NCBI GenBank assembly: GCA_046712825.1 | Contig: JBKKCR010000206.1 | Coordinates: forward strand, 1 to 9,482 | Length of the DNA: 9,482 nt | Source: DATFGK01 sp046712825 | Lineage (GTDB): Bacteria; Actinomycetota; AC-67 | Direction of reading: 5' to 3' | Shown here: positions 1-5,642 of the stretch, in pieces | Layout: the number at the start of each line of letters is the position of its first letter | Position numbering within the stretch: position 1 is the first letter of the stretch | Notes under the pieces: model-generated | The model's input: the letters and a program-made list of their open reading frames with translations, nothing else | What the model was told of the DNA's origin: nothing | The model's database searches: none | Position numbers and translations under genes: made by a program

Positions 1-1260
1 GCCATCGGCCTCGCCGACCTTGAACGGCTGGGTGACGAGCACCTTTGCGATCCGACGGCCCTTGACCTTCTCCACGCGGAACGTGACGCCGCCGACGGTC
101 ACCTCATCGCCCCGCTTTGGAAGCCGCCCCAGGACCCCGGCGAGCAGCCCTCCGACCGTGTCCCACTCCTCGTCGGGTAGCTCGGCGCCGACGAGCTCCT
201 CGAGCTCGTCGATCGGCAGCTTCCCGTCGACGCGAAGGGTGTTGTCGTCGACAGGCTCCACCAGAGACTCGCCGCGGTCGTACTCGTCGGCGATCTCACC
301 GACGATCTCCTCGAGCAGGTCTTCCATCGTGACCAAACCTGCGATGTCGCCGTACTCGTCGACGACGATCGCCATGTGCGTCTTGTTCCGTTGCATCTCG
401 CGCAGCAGCTCGGCGATCTTCTTCGACTCGGGTACGAACATGGCGGGGCGCGCGATCTCCTCGACGGTGAGCTCCTTGCGCGGCCGCCTCCCGTTGTGGA
501 GGCGTCGCATGACGTCCTTCGCGTAGACGAGGCCGGCGATGTTGTCCATGCTCTTCTCGAAAACCGGCATCCGGGAGAAGCCGTGCTTGAGCATCAGGGT
601 GAGCACATCCTTGAGCTTCGTACCGGCTTCGGCGGCGATCATGTCCGGGCGCGGGATCATCACTTCGCGCACGACGGTGTCGCCGAATTCGAAGATCGAG
701 TGGATCAGCTCCTTCTCGCCTTGCTCGATCGCGCCTTCCTCGTGCCCGACGTCGGCCATCGAACGGATCTCCTCCTCGGAGACGAAGGGGCCTTGCTTAA
801 GCCCCTTCCCGGGCAGCAGAACGTTCGCGAGGGCGATCAAGAGTCGCGTCGGAGCGGAAAGGATCCTGGCCAGGAAGCTGACCAGCGGCGCGATGAAGAG
901 CGCGACGCGATCGCTGTGCAGGATGCCGAACGTCTTGGACATCGCCTCGACGACCACGAAGTAGATCAGCGTGAAGCCGACCGAGATCAGCGTGACCCCA
1001 AGGCTGTTCGTGTACCTCTCGCTGATGATCGCGACCATGATGGCGGAGCCGTTCTGGCAGAACATCACGGCCAAGTAGATCGAGTTCAGGTACCGCGCCG
1101 GCTGCTCCTCGATACGCTCGAGCAGCGCGGCGTTGCGCCGCCCGTCCTCGCGAAGCGCCATCGCGCGCACGCGGCTCATCCGGCTGACCGAAGCCTCGGC
1201 CATGGCCAACACCGAACCGAGCAGCACCAGCACGACGACGACGCCGATGAGCCAGCTCAC
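1..1260 (-). CDS. CorC/HlyC-family protein (CNNM/DUF21 - CBS pair - transporter-associated domain), 3' end missing
   Basis: The reading frame starts at GTG 1260 (overlapping the ybeY TGA as GTGA) and is open for 420 codons to the left edge of the window, so the protein lacks only its last residues. Residues 1-22 (WLIGVVVVLVLLGSVLAM) are a hydrophobic segment; further membrane segments lie near 60-80, 88-105 and 118-150, making up a CNNM/DUF21 domain. EVMIPRPDM (199-207) marks the start of the CBS pair (about 200-325; VVDEYGDIAGLVTMEDLLEEIVGEI in the second CBS). A CorC_HlyC domain follows (about 335-418; DTVGGLLAGVLGRLPKRGD). Such proteins are membrane proteins implicated in Mg2+/Co2+ transport or efflux; the name 'hemolysin' is historical. 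It follows phoH and ybeY as in mycobacteria, where era lies further on. Confidence 0.95.
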   Translation of the reverse strand, partial: MSWLIGVVVVLVLLGSVLAMAEASVSRMSRVRAMALREDGRRNAALLERIEEQPARYLNSIYLAVMFCQNGSAIMVAIISERYTNSLGVTLISVGFTLIYFVVVEAMSKTFGILHSDRVALFIAPLVSFLARILSAPTRLLIALANVLLPGKGLKQGPFVSEEEIRSMADVGHEEGAIEQGEKELIHSIFEFGDTVVREVMIPRPDMIAAEAGTKLKDVLTLMLKHGFSRMPVFEKSMDNIAGLVYAKDVMRRLHNGRRPRKELTVEEIARPAMFVPESKKIAELLREMQRNKTHMAIVVDEYGDIAGLVTMEDLLEEIVGEIADEYDRGESLVEPVDDNTLRVDGKLPIDELEELVGAELPDEEWDTVGGLLAGVLGRLPKRGDEVTVGGVTFRVEKVKGRRIAKVLVTQPFKVGEADG

Positions 1261-1730
1261 GACGCCACCGCTCGCGCCGCCGACAGGATGCGCTTCTCCT
1301 CTCGCGCCATCGCGAGCTCGCTCTCCGGGTCCGCGTGGTCGCGGCCGGCCAGGTGCAGGATGCCGTGCGCGACGAGGTGCTCGAGCTCCCGCTGGAGCGC
1401 CATGCCGAGGCCGCGAGCGTGGCTCTCCGCCACCGCGACACAGATCACGACGTCGCCCAAGCTCGCAGGACCCGGCGCGTCGAGCGGATCCATCGCGAAC
1501 GACAGCACGTCGGTCGCTCGCTTCTCGCCGTAGTAACGCCCCTTGAGGTCGGCGATCGTTTCCCGGTCGACGAGACCGATCGACAGGCCGTGCGACGGCG
1601 GGATCGCGGCGGCATCGAGCGCGCGCTCGGCGAAGACCGACAGCGATTCAACATCGACGGGACGATCCTGCTCGTCCGCGATAGCGACGCGTGGTGACGC
1701 GGATCCGCCGGGTTCCGATCGATCGTTCAT
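1257..1730 (-). CDS. ybeY: YbeY, endoribonuclease / 16S rRNA maturation factor
   Basis: A 157-residue metalloprotein involved in 16S rRNA 3'-end processing and ribosome quality control. The zinc-binding signature HGILHLAGRDH gives ligands H122, H126 and H132. The upstream conserved segments are also present: YYGEKRATDVLSFAM (66-80) and LGDVVIC (91-97). The residue before the last Asp-His is Arg (GRDH), where Tyr or His is more usual in proteins I recall; the ligands themselves are intact. The ATG at 1730 overlaps the phoH stop as ATGA, and the TGA overlaps the GTG start of the next gene as GTGA. The first 20 residues are Ser/Pro/Asp-rich and look like a disordered extension. The phoH-ybeY-corC order is widely conserved, so the assignment is very secure. 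Confidence 0.96.
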   Translation of the reverse strand: MNDRSEPGGSASPRVAIADEQDRPVDVESLSVFAERALDAAAIPPSHGLSIGLVDRETIADLKGRYYGEKRATDVLSFAMDPLDAPGPASLGDVVICVAVAESHARGLGMALQRELEHLVAHGILHLAGRDHADPESELAMAREEKRILSAARAVAS

Positions 1731-2686
1731 CGGTTATCGTCGAAACGACGATACGCCTCGACGATCTCCTGCACGATCTTGTGCCGGACCACGTCCTTCG
1801 CGGTGAGGTAGACGAACTCGAGGCCGTTGATACTGGTAAGGATCTCACGGACCACGTTGAGCCCGGAATCCTGACCCGCCGGCAGGTCCACCTGGGTGAT
1901 GTCCCCGGTCACGACGACACGCGATCCGAACCCCAGCCGGGTGAGGAACATCTTCATCTGCTCGGGCGTGGTGTTCTGCGCTTCGTCGAGGATGATGAAG
2001 GAGTCGTTCAGGGAGCGACCGCGCATGAACGCGAGCGGCGATACCTCGATCGTGCCTCGCTCGATCAAGCGGCTGAGCTGCTCGGGATCCATCATGTCGT
2101 ACAGCGCGTCGTATAGGGGACGCATGTAGGGGTTGACCTTCTCGTAGAGCGTGCCGGGCAAGAAGCCGAGCTTCTCGCCCGCCTCGACGGCGGGCCGGCA
2201 GAGGATGAGCCGCGCGACCTCTTTGTGCTGGAGCGCGCGCACGGCCGTTGCCATAGCGAGATAGGTCTTGCCCGAGCCGGCCGGCCCGATCGAGAACGTG
2301 ATCGTCGAGCGTCGGATCGCGTCGACGTATTTCTTCTGCCCGACGGTCTTCGGACGGATCGCTTTGCCGCGGTGGATCAGAACGGCGTCGGTCAGAACGT
2401 CTCGGGGCCGGGCCTCGTCGCTCTTCATCATGTCGATCGATTGCTCGACCGCGTGCGAGCTCAGCGACTGACCGGCTTCGAGAAGCCCGATCAACTCCTC
2501 GAACAAGACGGCGATCCGATCGGCCTCGTCCTTTTCTCCGGAGATGGTGATCTCGTTGCCGCGGACAAGTATCGACGCGTCGAACGCGCCCTCGATGACC
2601 TTGAGGTGCTCATCGCGCTGGCCCAGCAGACTCACCATCGGGTGGTTCCCTGGTACCAGGATCTTCACCGTTTCGGTTCTCGTCAC
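1727..2686 (-). CDS. phoH: PhoH-like ATPase (PhoL/YbeZ family)
   Basis: A 319-residue cytoplasmic P-loop ATPase that in many bacteria is encoded beside ybeY and is linked to ribosome and RNA metabolism. Walker A is GPAGSGKT (134-141) and Walker B is FIILDEAQ (230-237), followed by the family's NTTPEQMKMFLTRLGFGSR and VTGDITQVDLP (sensor region). The N-terminal part (about 1-70; ILVRGNEITISG) looks like the KH-type domain of the PhoL branch. ILCRPAVEAGEKLGFLPG and KVNPYMRPLYDAL are highly typical. The start is GTG at 2686 with a strong AGGAGA upstream. Its stop overlaps the ybeY ATG as ATGA. A probable TATAAT promoter and two hairpins lie upstream, so phoH likely heads the phoH-ybeY-corC transcript. 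The name phoH follows common annotation; no phosphate-starvation role is implied. Confidence 0.96.
   Translation of the reverse strand: MTRTETVKILVPGNHPMVSLLGQRDEHLKVIEGAFDASILVRGNEITISGEKDEADRIAVLFEELIGLLEAGQSLSSHAVEQSIDMMKSDEARPRDVLTDAVLIHRGKAIRPKTVGQKKYVDAIRRSTITFSIGPAGSGKTYLAMATAVRALQHKEVARLILCRPAVEAGEKLGFLPGTLYEKVNPYMRPLYDALYDMMDPEQLSRLIERGTIEVSPLAFMRGRSLNDSFIILDEAQNTTPEQMKMFLTRLGFGSRVVVTGDITQVDLPAGQDSGLNVVREILTSINGLEFVYLTAKDVVRHKIVQEIVEAYRRFDDNR
1735..1753 (-). other. Hairpin at the end of phoH, just before the ybeY start
   Basis: The arms TATCGTCG and CGACGATA (1735-1742 and 1746-1753) form a perfect 8-bp stem with a 3-nt loop. It lies within the last codons of phoH, and its 3' end is 4 nt before the ybeY ATG (1730). 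There is no Shine-Dalgarno sequence for ybeY. The stem would block independent initiation at ybeY and be opened by ribosomes finishing phoH, favouring coupled translation. Confidence 0.5.
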
Positions 2687-2698
2687 CCGGTCTCCTGT

Positions 2699-2739
2699 GC
2701 CGCTGGTATGCGGCGAGCGGCCCCTTCACGGGGCCGCTC
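2699..2739 (-). other. Two abutting hairpins in the phoH 5' leader
   Basis: The first has a perfect 10-bp stem, GAGCGGCCCC/GGGGCCGCTC (2715-2724 with 2730-2739), and a 5-nt loop. The second directly abuts it: GCCGC/GCGGC (2699-2703 with 2710-2714), with a 6-nt loop. Downstream, two bases separate the second from the phoH Shine-Dalgarno AGGAGA (2696-2691), 4 nt before GTG. No U tract follows, so a canonical intrinsic terminator for the HIT operon is doubtful. A 5'-terminal mRNA-stabilising or translation-control element, or a U-less terminator, is possible. Confidence 0.6.
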
Positions 2740-2743
2740 CGCG

Positions 2744-2749
2744 ATTATA
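2744..2749 (-). promoter_or_regulatory. phoH: -10 element (TATAAT) of the phoH-ybeY-corC promoter
   Basis: A perfect TATAAT on the minus strand lies in the 108-bp gap between the HIT gene and phoH. Transcription would start around 2737. The region 16-18 bp upstream is T-rich (TTTT) but lacks a recognisable -35 hexamer. A perfect -10 in such GC-rich DNA, in the correct orientation upstream of a gene with a good ribosome-binding site, is reasonable support for a promoter. Confidence 0.55.
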
Positions 2750-2794
2750 CCGAGCAGCGGACGAGGAAAACGGGGGAACCCGGCCGGACGGGCA

Positions 2795-3145
2795 TCAGCC
2801 GGGGGGCCACGCCATCGGACGGCCGCCGAGTACGTGAAGGTGCAGGTGGAAGACGGTTTGGCCGGCGTCGGGCCCGACGTTGAGCACCAGCCGGTAGCCG
2901 GAGCCGTCGATCCCTTCGGCGCGGGCGAGCTCGTTCGCCGCCTCGACCATCTCGGCGAGGGTTCCGCCGTGCGATGCGTCGAGCGCGGCGACATCGCGCA
3001 CATGCTCCTTCGGCACGATCAGGATGTGGGTCGGCGCCTGCGGGCTCACGTCCCGGAACGCGAAGATGCCGCCCCGATCGAGCACAGCGGTGGACGGGAT
3101 CGCACCCGACACGATCTTGCAGAAGAGGCAGTCCGGATCGTTCAC
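2795..3145 (-). CDS. HIT-family (histidine triad, HINT-like) nucleotide hydrolase
   Basis: A 116-residue protein, the usual size for HINT/PKCI-type HIT proteins, which hydrolyse nucleoside phosphoramidates such as AMP-lysine. The triad is in VFHLHLHVLGG: H100, H102 and H104, with H102 the expected nucleophile. The N-terminal CLFCKI (C6, C9) together with a downstream His (H48 in VPKEHVRD) forms the zinc-type signature of the HINT branch. APTHILIVPKEHV is standard. The start is GTG at 3145, overlapping the PIG-L stop as GTGA; a longer in-frame extension upstream is not family-like. Its place near phoH-ybeY after the dnaJ/rsmE block is common in actinobacteria, so it may be an ancestral member of the locus rather than a partner of the epimerase and deacetylase. 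Its biological substrate is unknown. Confidence 0.95.
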   Translation of the reverse strand: MNDPDCLFCKIVSGAIPSTAVLDRGGIFAFRDVSPQAPTHILIVPKEHVRDVAALDASHGGTLAEMVEAANELARAEGIDGSGYRLVLNVGPDAGQTVFHLHLHVLGGRPMAWPPG

Positions 3146-3945
3146 GCGATGCCACCATCCGCCACACGGAACGCAGCGAACAGGTCGTCCTCGGGAGCGT
3201 CCCCCGTTGTGAACGGAGGGAACGGACGCTGGAAGGCCTCGGCCGCTAGCAAGAGCGGAAGGAGGTCGTCCGGCATCCACGCCACCATCTCGAAGGTCTG
3301 GGTCAGGTGCGCGCGCAGGGCGGTGAGCTTGCGTGTGAACCACGCCGTCACGTCGACGACGGCTGCGATCGTGTCGTCCGGAGCCGGCCGCGGCGCGAGC
3401 GGGTCGTCGGGCTGCGTCAGCCCCGGCACTCCACGCTTCTGAAGTTCTTCGGTGAACGCGGTGAGCGCGCTGTCGGGGATCGCGGAGTAGTAGAGCCGCT
3501 GCGGGAACGTTCCGCCGTTCTCCTCGCGAACCCGATGGAACGCGTCGGAGGTCATCTGCGAGACGGCGATGTGATCCGGATGCCGGGTGACCCCTTGCGG
3601 CTCCATCGTCACGATCACGCGCGGCCGGAGCTCGCGCACGACGCCCGCGATGGTCTCGACACCCTCTTCATTCGCCACGGTCCCGCCGTCCGGCGTTCCC
3701 ACGATGCGAACATCAGTAACGCCGACCGCCGCGCACGCCGCACGCAGTTCCGCTTCGCGGACCTCGCCGAGGGTCTCGGGCGTCGCTCCGCTTCCTTCGG
3801 CGATCAGCCCGACCTCGCCGCGCGTGAAACACAGGTTGGCGACGGGGATCCCTTCCTCGCTGTACCGGGCCATGAGGCCGGCCATCGAGTACGCCTCGTC
3901 GTCGGGATGGGCGAAAACGCCGAGTAAGCCGCCTGTGCCTGTCAC
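3142..3945 (-). CDS. PIG-L/LmbE-family zinc-dependent deacetylase
   Basis: A 267-residue protein of the family that includes MshB, Mca and LmbE, which remove acetyl (or other acyl) groups from GlcNAc-type substrates. The N-terminal zinc/catalytic motif is AHPDDEAYSMAG with H13, D15 and D16, and the second metal-ligand motif is RHPDH at 121-125. The LCFTRGEVG segment (38-46) and REAELRAACAAVGV (63-76) are also typical. The GTG start at 3945 overlaps the epimerase TGA as GTGA and has AAGGA 6 nt upstream; longer in-frame extensions into the epimerase gene are shadow translation. The end overlaps the HIT gene, again as GTGA. MshB (about 300 residues) and Mca (about 290) act in mycothiol metabolism in Actinomycetota. 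This protein is shorter and its motif surroundings differ (no NGGYGHPDH), so the substrate is left open. Confidence 0.92.
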   Translation of the reverse strand: MTGTGGLLGVFAHPDDEAYSMAGLMARYSEEGIPVANLCFTRGEVGLIAEGSGATPETLGEVREAELRAACAAVGVTDVRIVGTPDGGTVANEEGVETIAGVVRELRPRVIVTMEPQGVTRHPDHIAVSQMTSDAFHRVREENGGTFPQRLYYSAIPDSALTAFTEELQKRGVPGLTQPDDPLAPRPAPDDTIAAVVDVTAWFTRKLTALRAHLTQTFEMVAWMPDDLLPLLLAAEAFQRPFPPFTTGDAPEDDLFAAFRVADGGIA

Positions 3946-4916
3946 GTGTTTTCCTTGTACCAGGTGACGACTTCGGGCATCCCTTCTTCGACCGAGCGGA
4001 ACGTGTAGCCGAGCTCGCGCCGGGCCTTCTCGGATGAGAACTCGATCGAGCCGCTCAGGCTCTCCATCCCGTCGCGCATTATCCCGGGAGGTTGCTTCAG
4101 GATCTTGCCCATGATCGGAGCGAGCGGCATCGAAGCGCGCAACATCCGCTTGCCGATCGAGAACCGCGGAGCACGGATCCCCGTCAGCGGGGCGATGCGC
4201 CGCAGCAGCTCGCCGATCGTCGCGTTGTCGCCTCCGAGGATGTAGTCCTCGCCGAACCGGCCCTTGTCTTGCGCCGCGATGACTCCGTCGGCGACATCCT
4301 CGACGCGCACCCAGGAGACGCCCGCGTCCTGGAATGGGAGGGCGAGCAGCCAACCCTTGGCGTAGTAGCGAAGCAGCACGCCGAGGATGCTCGTGTCGCC
4401 CGGGCCGTACGCGGCGCAGGGCATGACGGTGACGACGGGCACCCCCTCGGAAGCGAGCTCGCGCACCTTCTCGTGCGCCATCCACTTCGTCTCCTCATAC
4501 ACGGAGCCGAAACGGCCGCTGTGACGCACGGTCTCATCGGGAACCTCGCCGGCGGCGTGCGACCCGAGAGCGGCCACGCTCGAGCAATAAACGATGCGCT
4601 TCACGCCGGCTTCCGACGCGGCGCGCATGACGTTCTCCGTCCCTTTGACGTTGATCTGGAACATGCGCATCCGGTCGGTGACGCCGAGCTGGTACCACGC
4701 CGCGAGGTGGAAGACGGCGTCCGCTCGACGCATCGGTCCTGCGAGGCTCGCCGGCTCGGTCACATCCCCCGGGACGATCGTCATCCCGAGCTCTCGAAGA
4801 GGCGCCGCGCGCTCCGGCGTGCGCGCGAGTGCCGTCACCTCCCAGCCGCCCTCGACGAGACGCCGGGCCACGTGACCACCGATGAATCCGGTTGCTCCAG
4901 TGACGAATGCGCGCAC
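3942..4916 (-). CDS. NAD(P)-dependent epimerase/dehydratase (extended SDR, HpnA/dihydroflavonol-reductase-like)
   Basis: A 324-residue Rossmann-fold enzyme. The dinucleotide-binding GATGFIG has G7, G10 and G13; GDVTEP (50-55) marks the adenine-binding turn; the active site has S112/S113 in YCSSVAALGS and Y140-x3-K144 (YEETK). The segments VFHLAAWYQLG (68-78), MPCAAYGPGD and VRVEDVADGVIAA resemble hopanoid-associated sugar epimerases and dihydroflavonol-4-reductase-like proteins. The substrate cannot be read from the sequence; a nucleotide-sugar or an aldehyde/ketone is plausible. The start is GTG at 4916, chosen because it gives the standard MRxFVTGATG N-terminus; there is no clear ribosome-binding site. 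The stop overlaps the start of the next gene as GTGA, so this enzyme and the PIG-L deacetylase are probably produced together. A sugar-modifying pathway is a reasonable inference from that pairing only. Confidence 0.9.
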   Translation of the reverse strand: MRAFVTGATGFIGGHVARRLVEGGWEVTALARTPERAAPLRELGMTIVPGDVTEPASLAGPMRRADAVFHLAAWYQLGVTDRMRMFQINVKGTENVMRAASEAGVKRIVYCSSVAALGSHAAGEVPDETVRHSGRFGSVYEETKWMAHEKVRELASEGVPVVTVMPCAAYGPGDTSILGVLLRYYAKGWLLALPFQDAGVSWVRVEDVADGVIAAQDKGRFGEDYILGGDNATIGELLRRIAPLTGIRAPRFSIGKRMLRASMPLAPIMGKILKQPPGIMRDGMESLSGSIEFSSEKARRELGYTFRSVEEGMPEVVTWYKENT

Positions 4917-4924
4917 GAACGATA

Positions 4925-4930
4925 AGGCTA
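4925..4930 (-). promoter_or_regulatory. Possible -10 element of a leaderless epimerase promoter
   Basis: On the minus strand TAGCCT ends 8 nt before the GTG start of the epimerase gene, the same spacing as TAACCT before hrcA. No Shine-Dalgarno sequence is visible in the 51-bp gap after the bldD-like gene. No good -35 hexamer is seen. This suggests a leaderless transcript beginning here, but the evidence is a single hexamer and its spacing. Confidence 0.3.
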
Positions 4931-4967
4931 CCCGCAGTGGGGGTTGCCGACGCTACTCGGCCTTGAG

Positions 4968-5468
4968 CTAGACGGTCGCGGGGATGCGGAGGCCGAGGTC
5001 GTCCAGACGAGCCGTGAGCGCTTCAGCAGTGAGGTCGAAAACCGCCGCGAGCGCACGGATGTCGATGTCACGTACCGTGAGTACCTTGCCGTTGAAGTCG
5101 CCGCGCGCCATCTGGATCATGTTGAGATAGCGCGTCAGAACCGGCGCTTCCGGTGCGGCGACATCTCTTAGTCGCAGCAGATCGATGCGCATACCCTCCG
5201 GCGAATGGTTGGACGAATCGGGAGCATCGAGCACGATCTCGGTGCCGGCCATCCGCGGAAGAAGTTGATCGACCGGTACTCCGTAGAAGATCGCGAGACG
5301 TTGCAAGCGCGGAACCGAGATGCTGCGCTCACCGCGTTCGTACGCGCCGAGGACTGACGCCTTGAACTCCTTCGAAGACGCTTGTTCGACGTCGTGAAGG
5401 GAGAGACCCTTCTGCAGGCGTATCGCTCGGAGGCGTTCCCCGACGCGCTGAGCGTAGGTCGCGGCCAT
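4968..5468 (-). CDS. BldD-like XRE-family regulator with a c-di-GMP-binding signature
   Basis: A 166-residue protein, almost the length of Streptomyces BldD (167). The N-terminus YAQRVGERLRAIRLQKGLSL opens an XRE helix-turn-helix (about 5-70; ASVLGAYERGERSISVPRLQRLAIFYGVPVDQLLP). A linker (about 72-95) leads to a C-terminal domain containing RGDFNGKVLTVRDID (122-136). In BldD the motif is RGD-x8-RQDD, which binds a c-di-GMP tetramer. Here R122, D124, R133 and D136 keep the positions of BldD R114, D116, R125 and D128; only the two middle residues of the second half differ. By analogy, c-di-GMP would drive dimerisation and DNA binding as a repressor. The ATG at 5468 is preferred because it reproduces the BldD N-terminus and has AAGGGG 8 nt upstream; in-frame starts at 5492 (ATG) and 5531 (TTG) would add unrelated residues. 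It sits between rsmE and the epimerase with its own promoter region. Orthology to BldD is not proven. Confidence 0.9.
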   Translation of the reverse strand: MAATYAQRVGERLRAIRLQKGLSLHDVEQASSKEFKASVLGAYERGERSISVPRLQRLAIFYGVPVDQLLPRMAGTEIVLDAPDSSNHSPEGMRIDLLRLRDVAAPEAPVLTRYLNMIQMARGDFNGKVLTVRDIDIRALAAVFDLTAEALTARLDDLGLRIPATV

Positions 5469-5509
5469 CGACGCTTCCCCTTCCCGCGGCATTCCCGCAC
5501 CCCCCGGCT

Positions 5510-5556
5510 GGAGGAGTCGCGATCCCGGCAAAAGCGAACCTTGTTCCGACTCCTCC
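5510..5556 (-). repeat. Perfect 10-bp inverted repeat in the bldD-like leader
   Basis: The arms GGAGGAGTCG (plus 5510-5519) and CGACTCCTCC (plus 5547-5556) are exact reverse complements separated by 27 bp. The intervening minus-strand sequence begins with a small nested hairpin, GAAC-AAG-GTTC. The arms contain a Shine-Dalgarno-like GGAGG and its complement. Because the likely transcription start falls inside the upstream arm, this could act as an operator dyad or as a partial leader hairpin. Confidence 0.55.
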
Positions 5557-5558
5557 GT

Positions 5559-5587
5559 AAACTAGTCAATTGAAACCCCTGGTTCAA
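5559..5587 (-). promoter_or_regulatory. Probable promoter of the bldD-like gene
   Basis: On the minus strand a TTGAAC (5587-5582) is followed by a 17-bp spacer and TAGTTT (5564-5559), a reasonable primary-sigma -35/-10 pair in an otherwise GC-rich setting. Transcription would start near 5552, giving a leader of about 85 nt. A quasi-palindrome centred on 5580 overlaps the spacer and the -35, and could be a second, degenerate regulator site. Confidence 0.5.
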
Positions 5588-5619
5588 GCATCCGTCAATC
5601 ACTAGAAGCTGTGCTTTCC

Positions 5620-5632
5620 CCACCCTGGGTGA
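5620..5632. promoter_or_regulatory. BldD-box-like palindrome upstream of the bldD-like gene
   Basis: The plus strand has the perfect 9-bp palindrome ACCCTGGGT at 5622-5630. Read on the minus strand the 13 bp fit the Streptomyces BldD consensus as I recall it (TnACnCWGnGTnA) at every defined position except the last. The site is about 150 bp upstream of the bldD-like start and about 70 bp upstream of the likely transcription start. Autoregulation, as known for Streptomyces BldD, is the simplest reading, but this is an inference. Confidence 0.5.
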
Positions 5633-5642
5633 CGTAGGTGGA

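Larger units (their letters stand above)
5469..5642. other. 174-bp intergenic region between rsmE and the bldD-like gene
   Basis: This is the longest non-coding stretch in the window and is visibly richer in A+T than its surroundings near 5555-5610. Read on the minus strand it holds, in order, a BldD-box-like palindrome (5620-5632), a sigma-70-like promoter (-35 at 5587-5582, -10 at 5564-5559), a perfect 10-bp inverted repeat (5547-5556 with 5510-5519) and a purine-rich ribosome-binding region before the ATG at 5468. No U-tract terminator for the rsmE operon is evident. Confidence 0.7.

Noticed and set aside
376..1533. A 385-codon open frame on the plus strand opposite corC and ybeY
   Set aside because: Its product is an Asp/Arg/His-rich low-information sequence with no recognisable domain, and it lies antisense to securely identified genes. 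Such frames arise from codon bias in GC-rich DNA.
2225..3442. A 405-codon open frame on the plus strand opposite phoH, HIT and PIG-L
   Set aside because: It spans three well-supported genes and an intergenic region on the other strand and has no family pattern.
3946..4485. N-terminal extension of the PIG-L protein overlapping the epimerase gene
   Set aside because: The extension is an out-of-frame reading of the epimerase; the GTGA overlap with an AAGGA site gives a family-standard N-terminus.
5469..5531. Longer N-terminus of the bldD-like protein from TTG 5531 or ATG 5492
   Set aside because: The added residues have no counterpart in BldD, and the ATG at 5468 gives the normal family N-terminus with a purine-rich site at good spacing.
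5611..5640. Possible rho-independent terminator after rsmE
   Set aside because: The inverted repeat around ACCCTGGGT is short and has no U tract on the minus strand; the BldD-box reading fits better.
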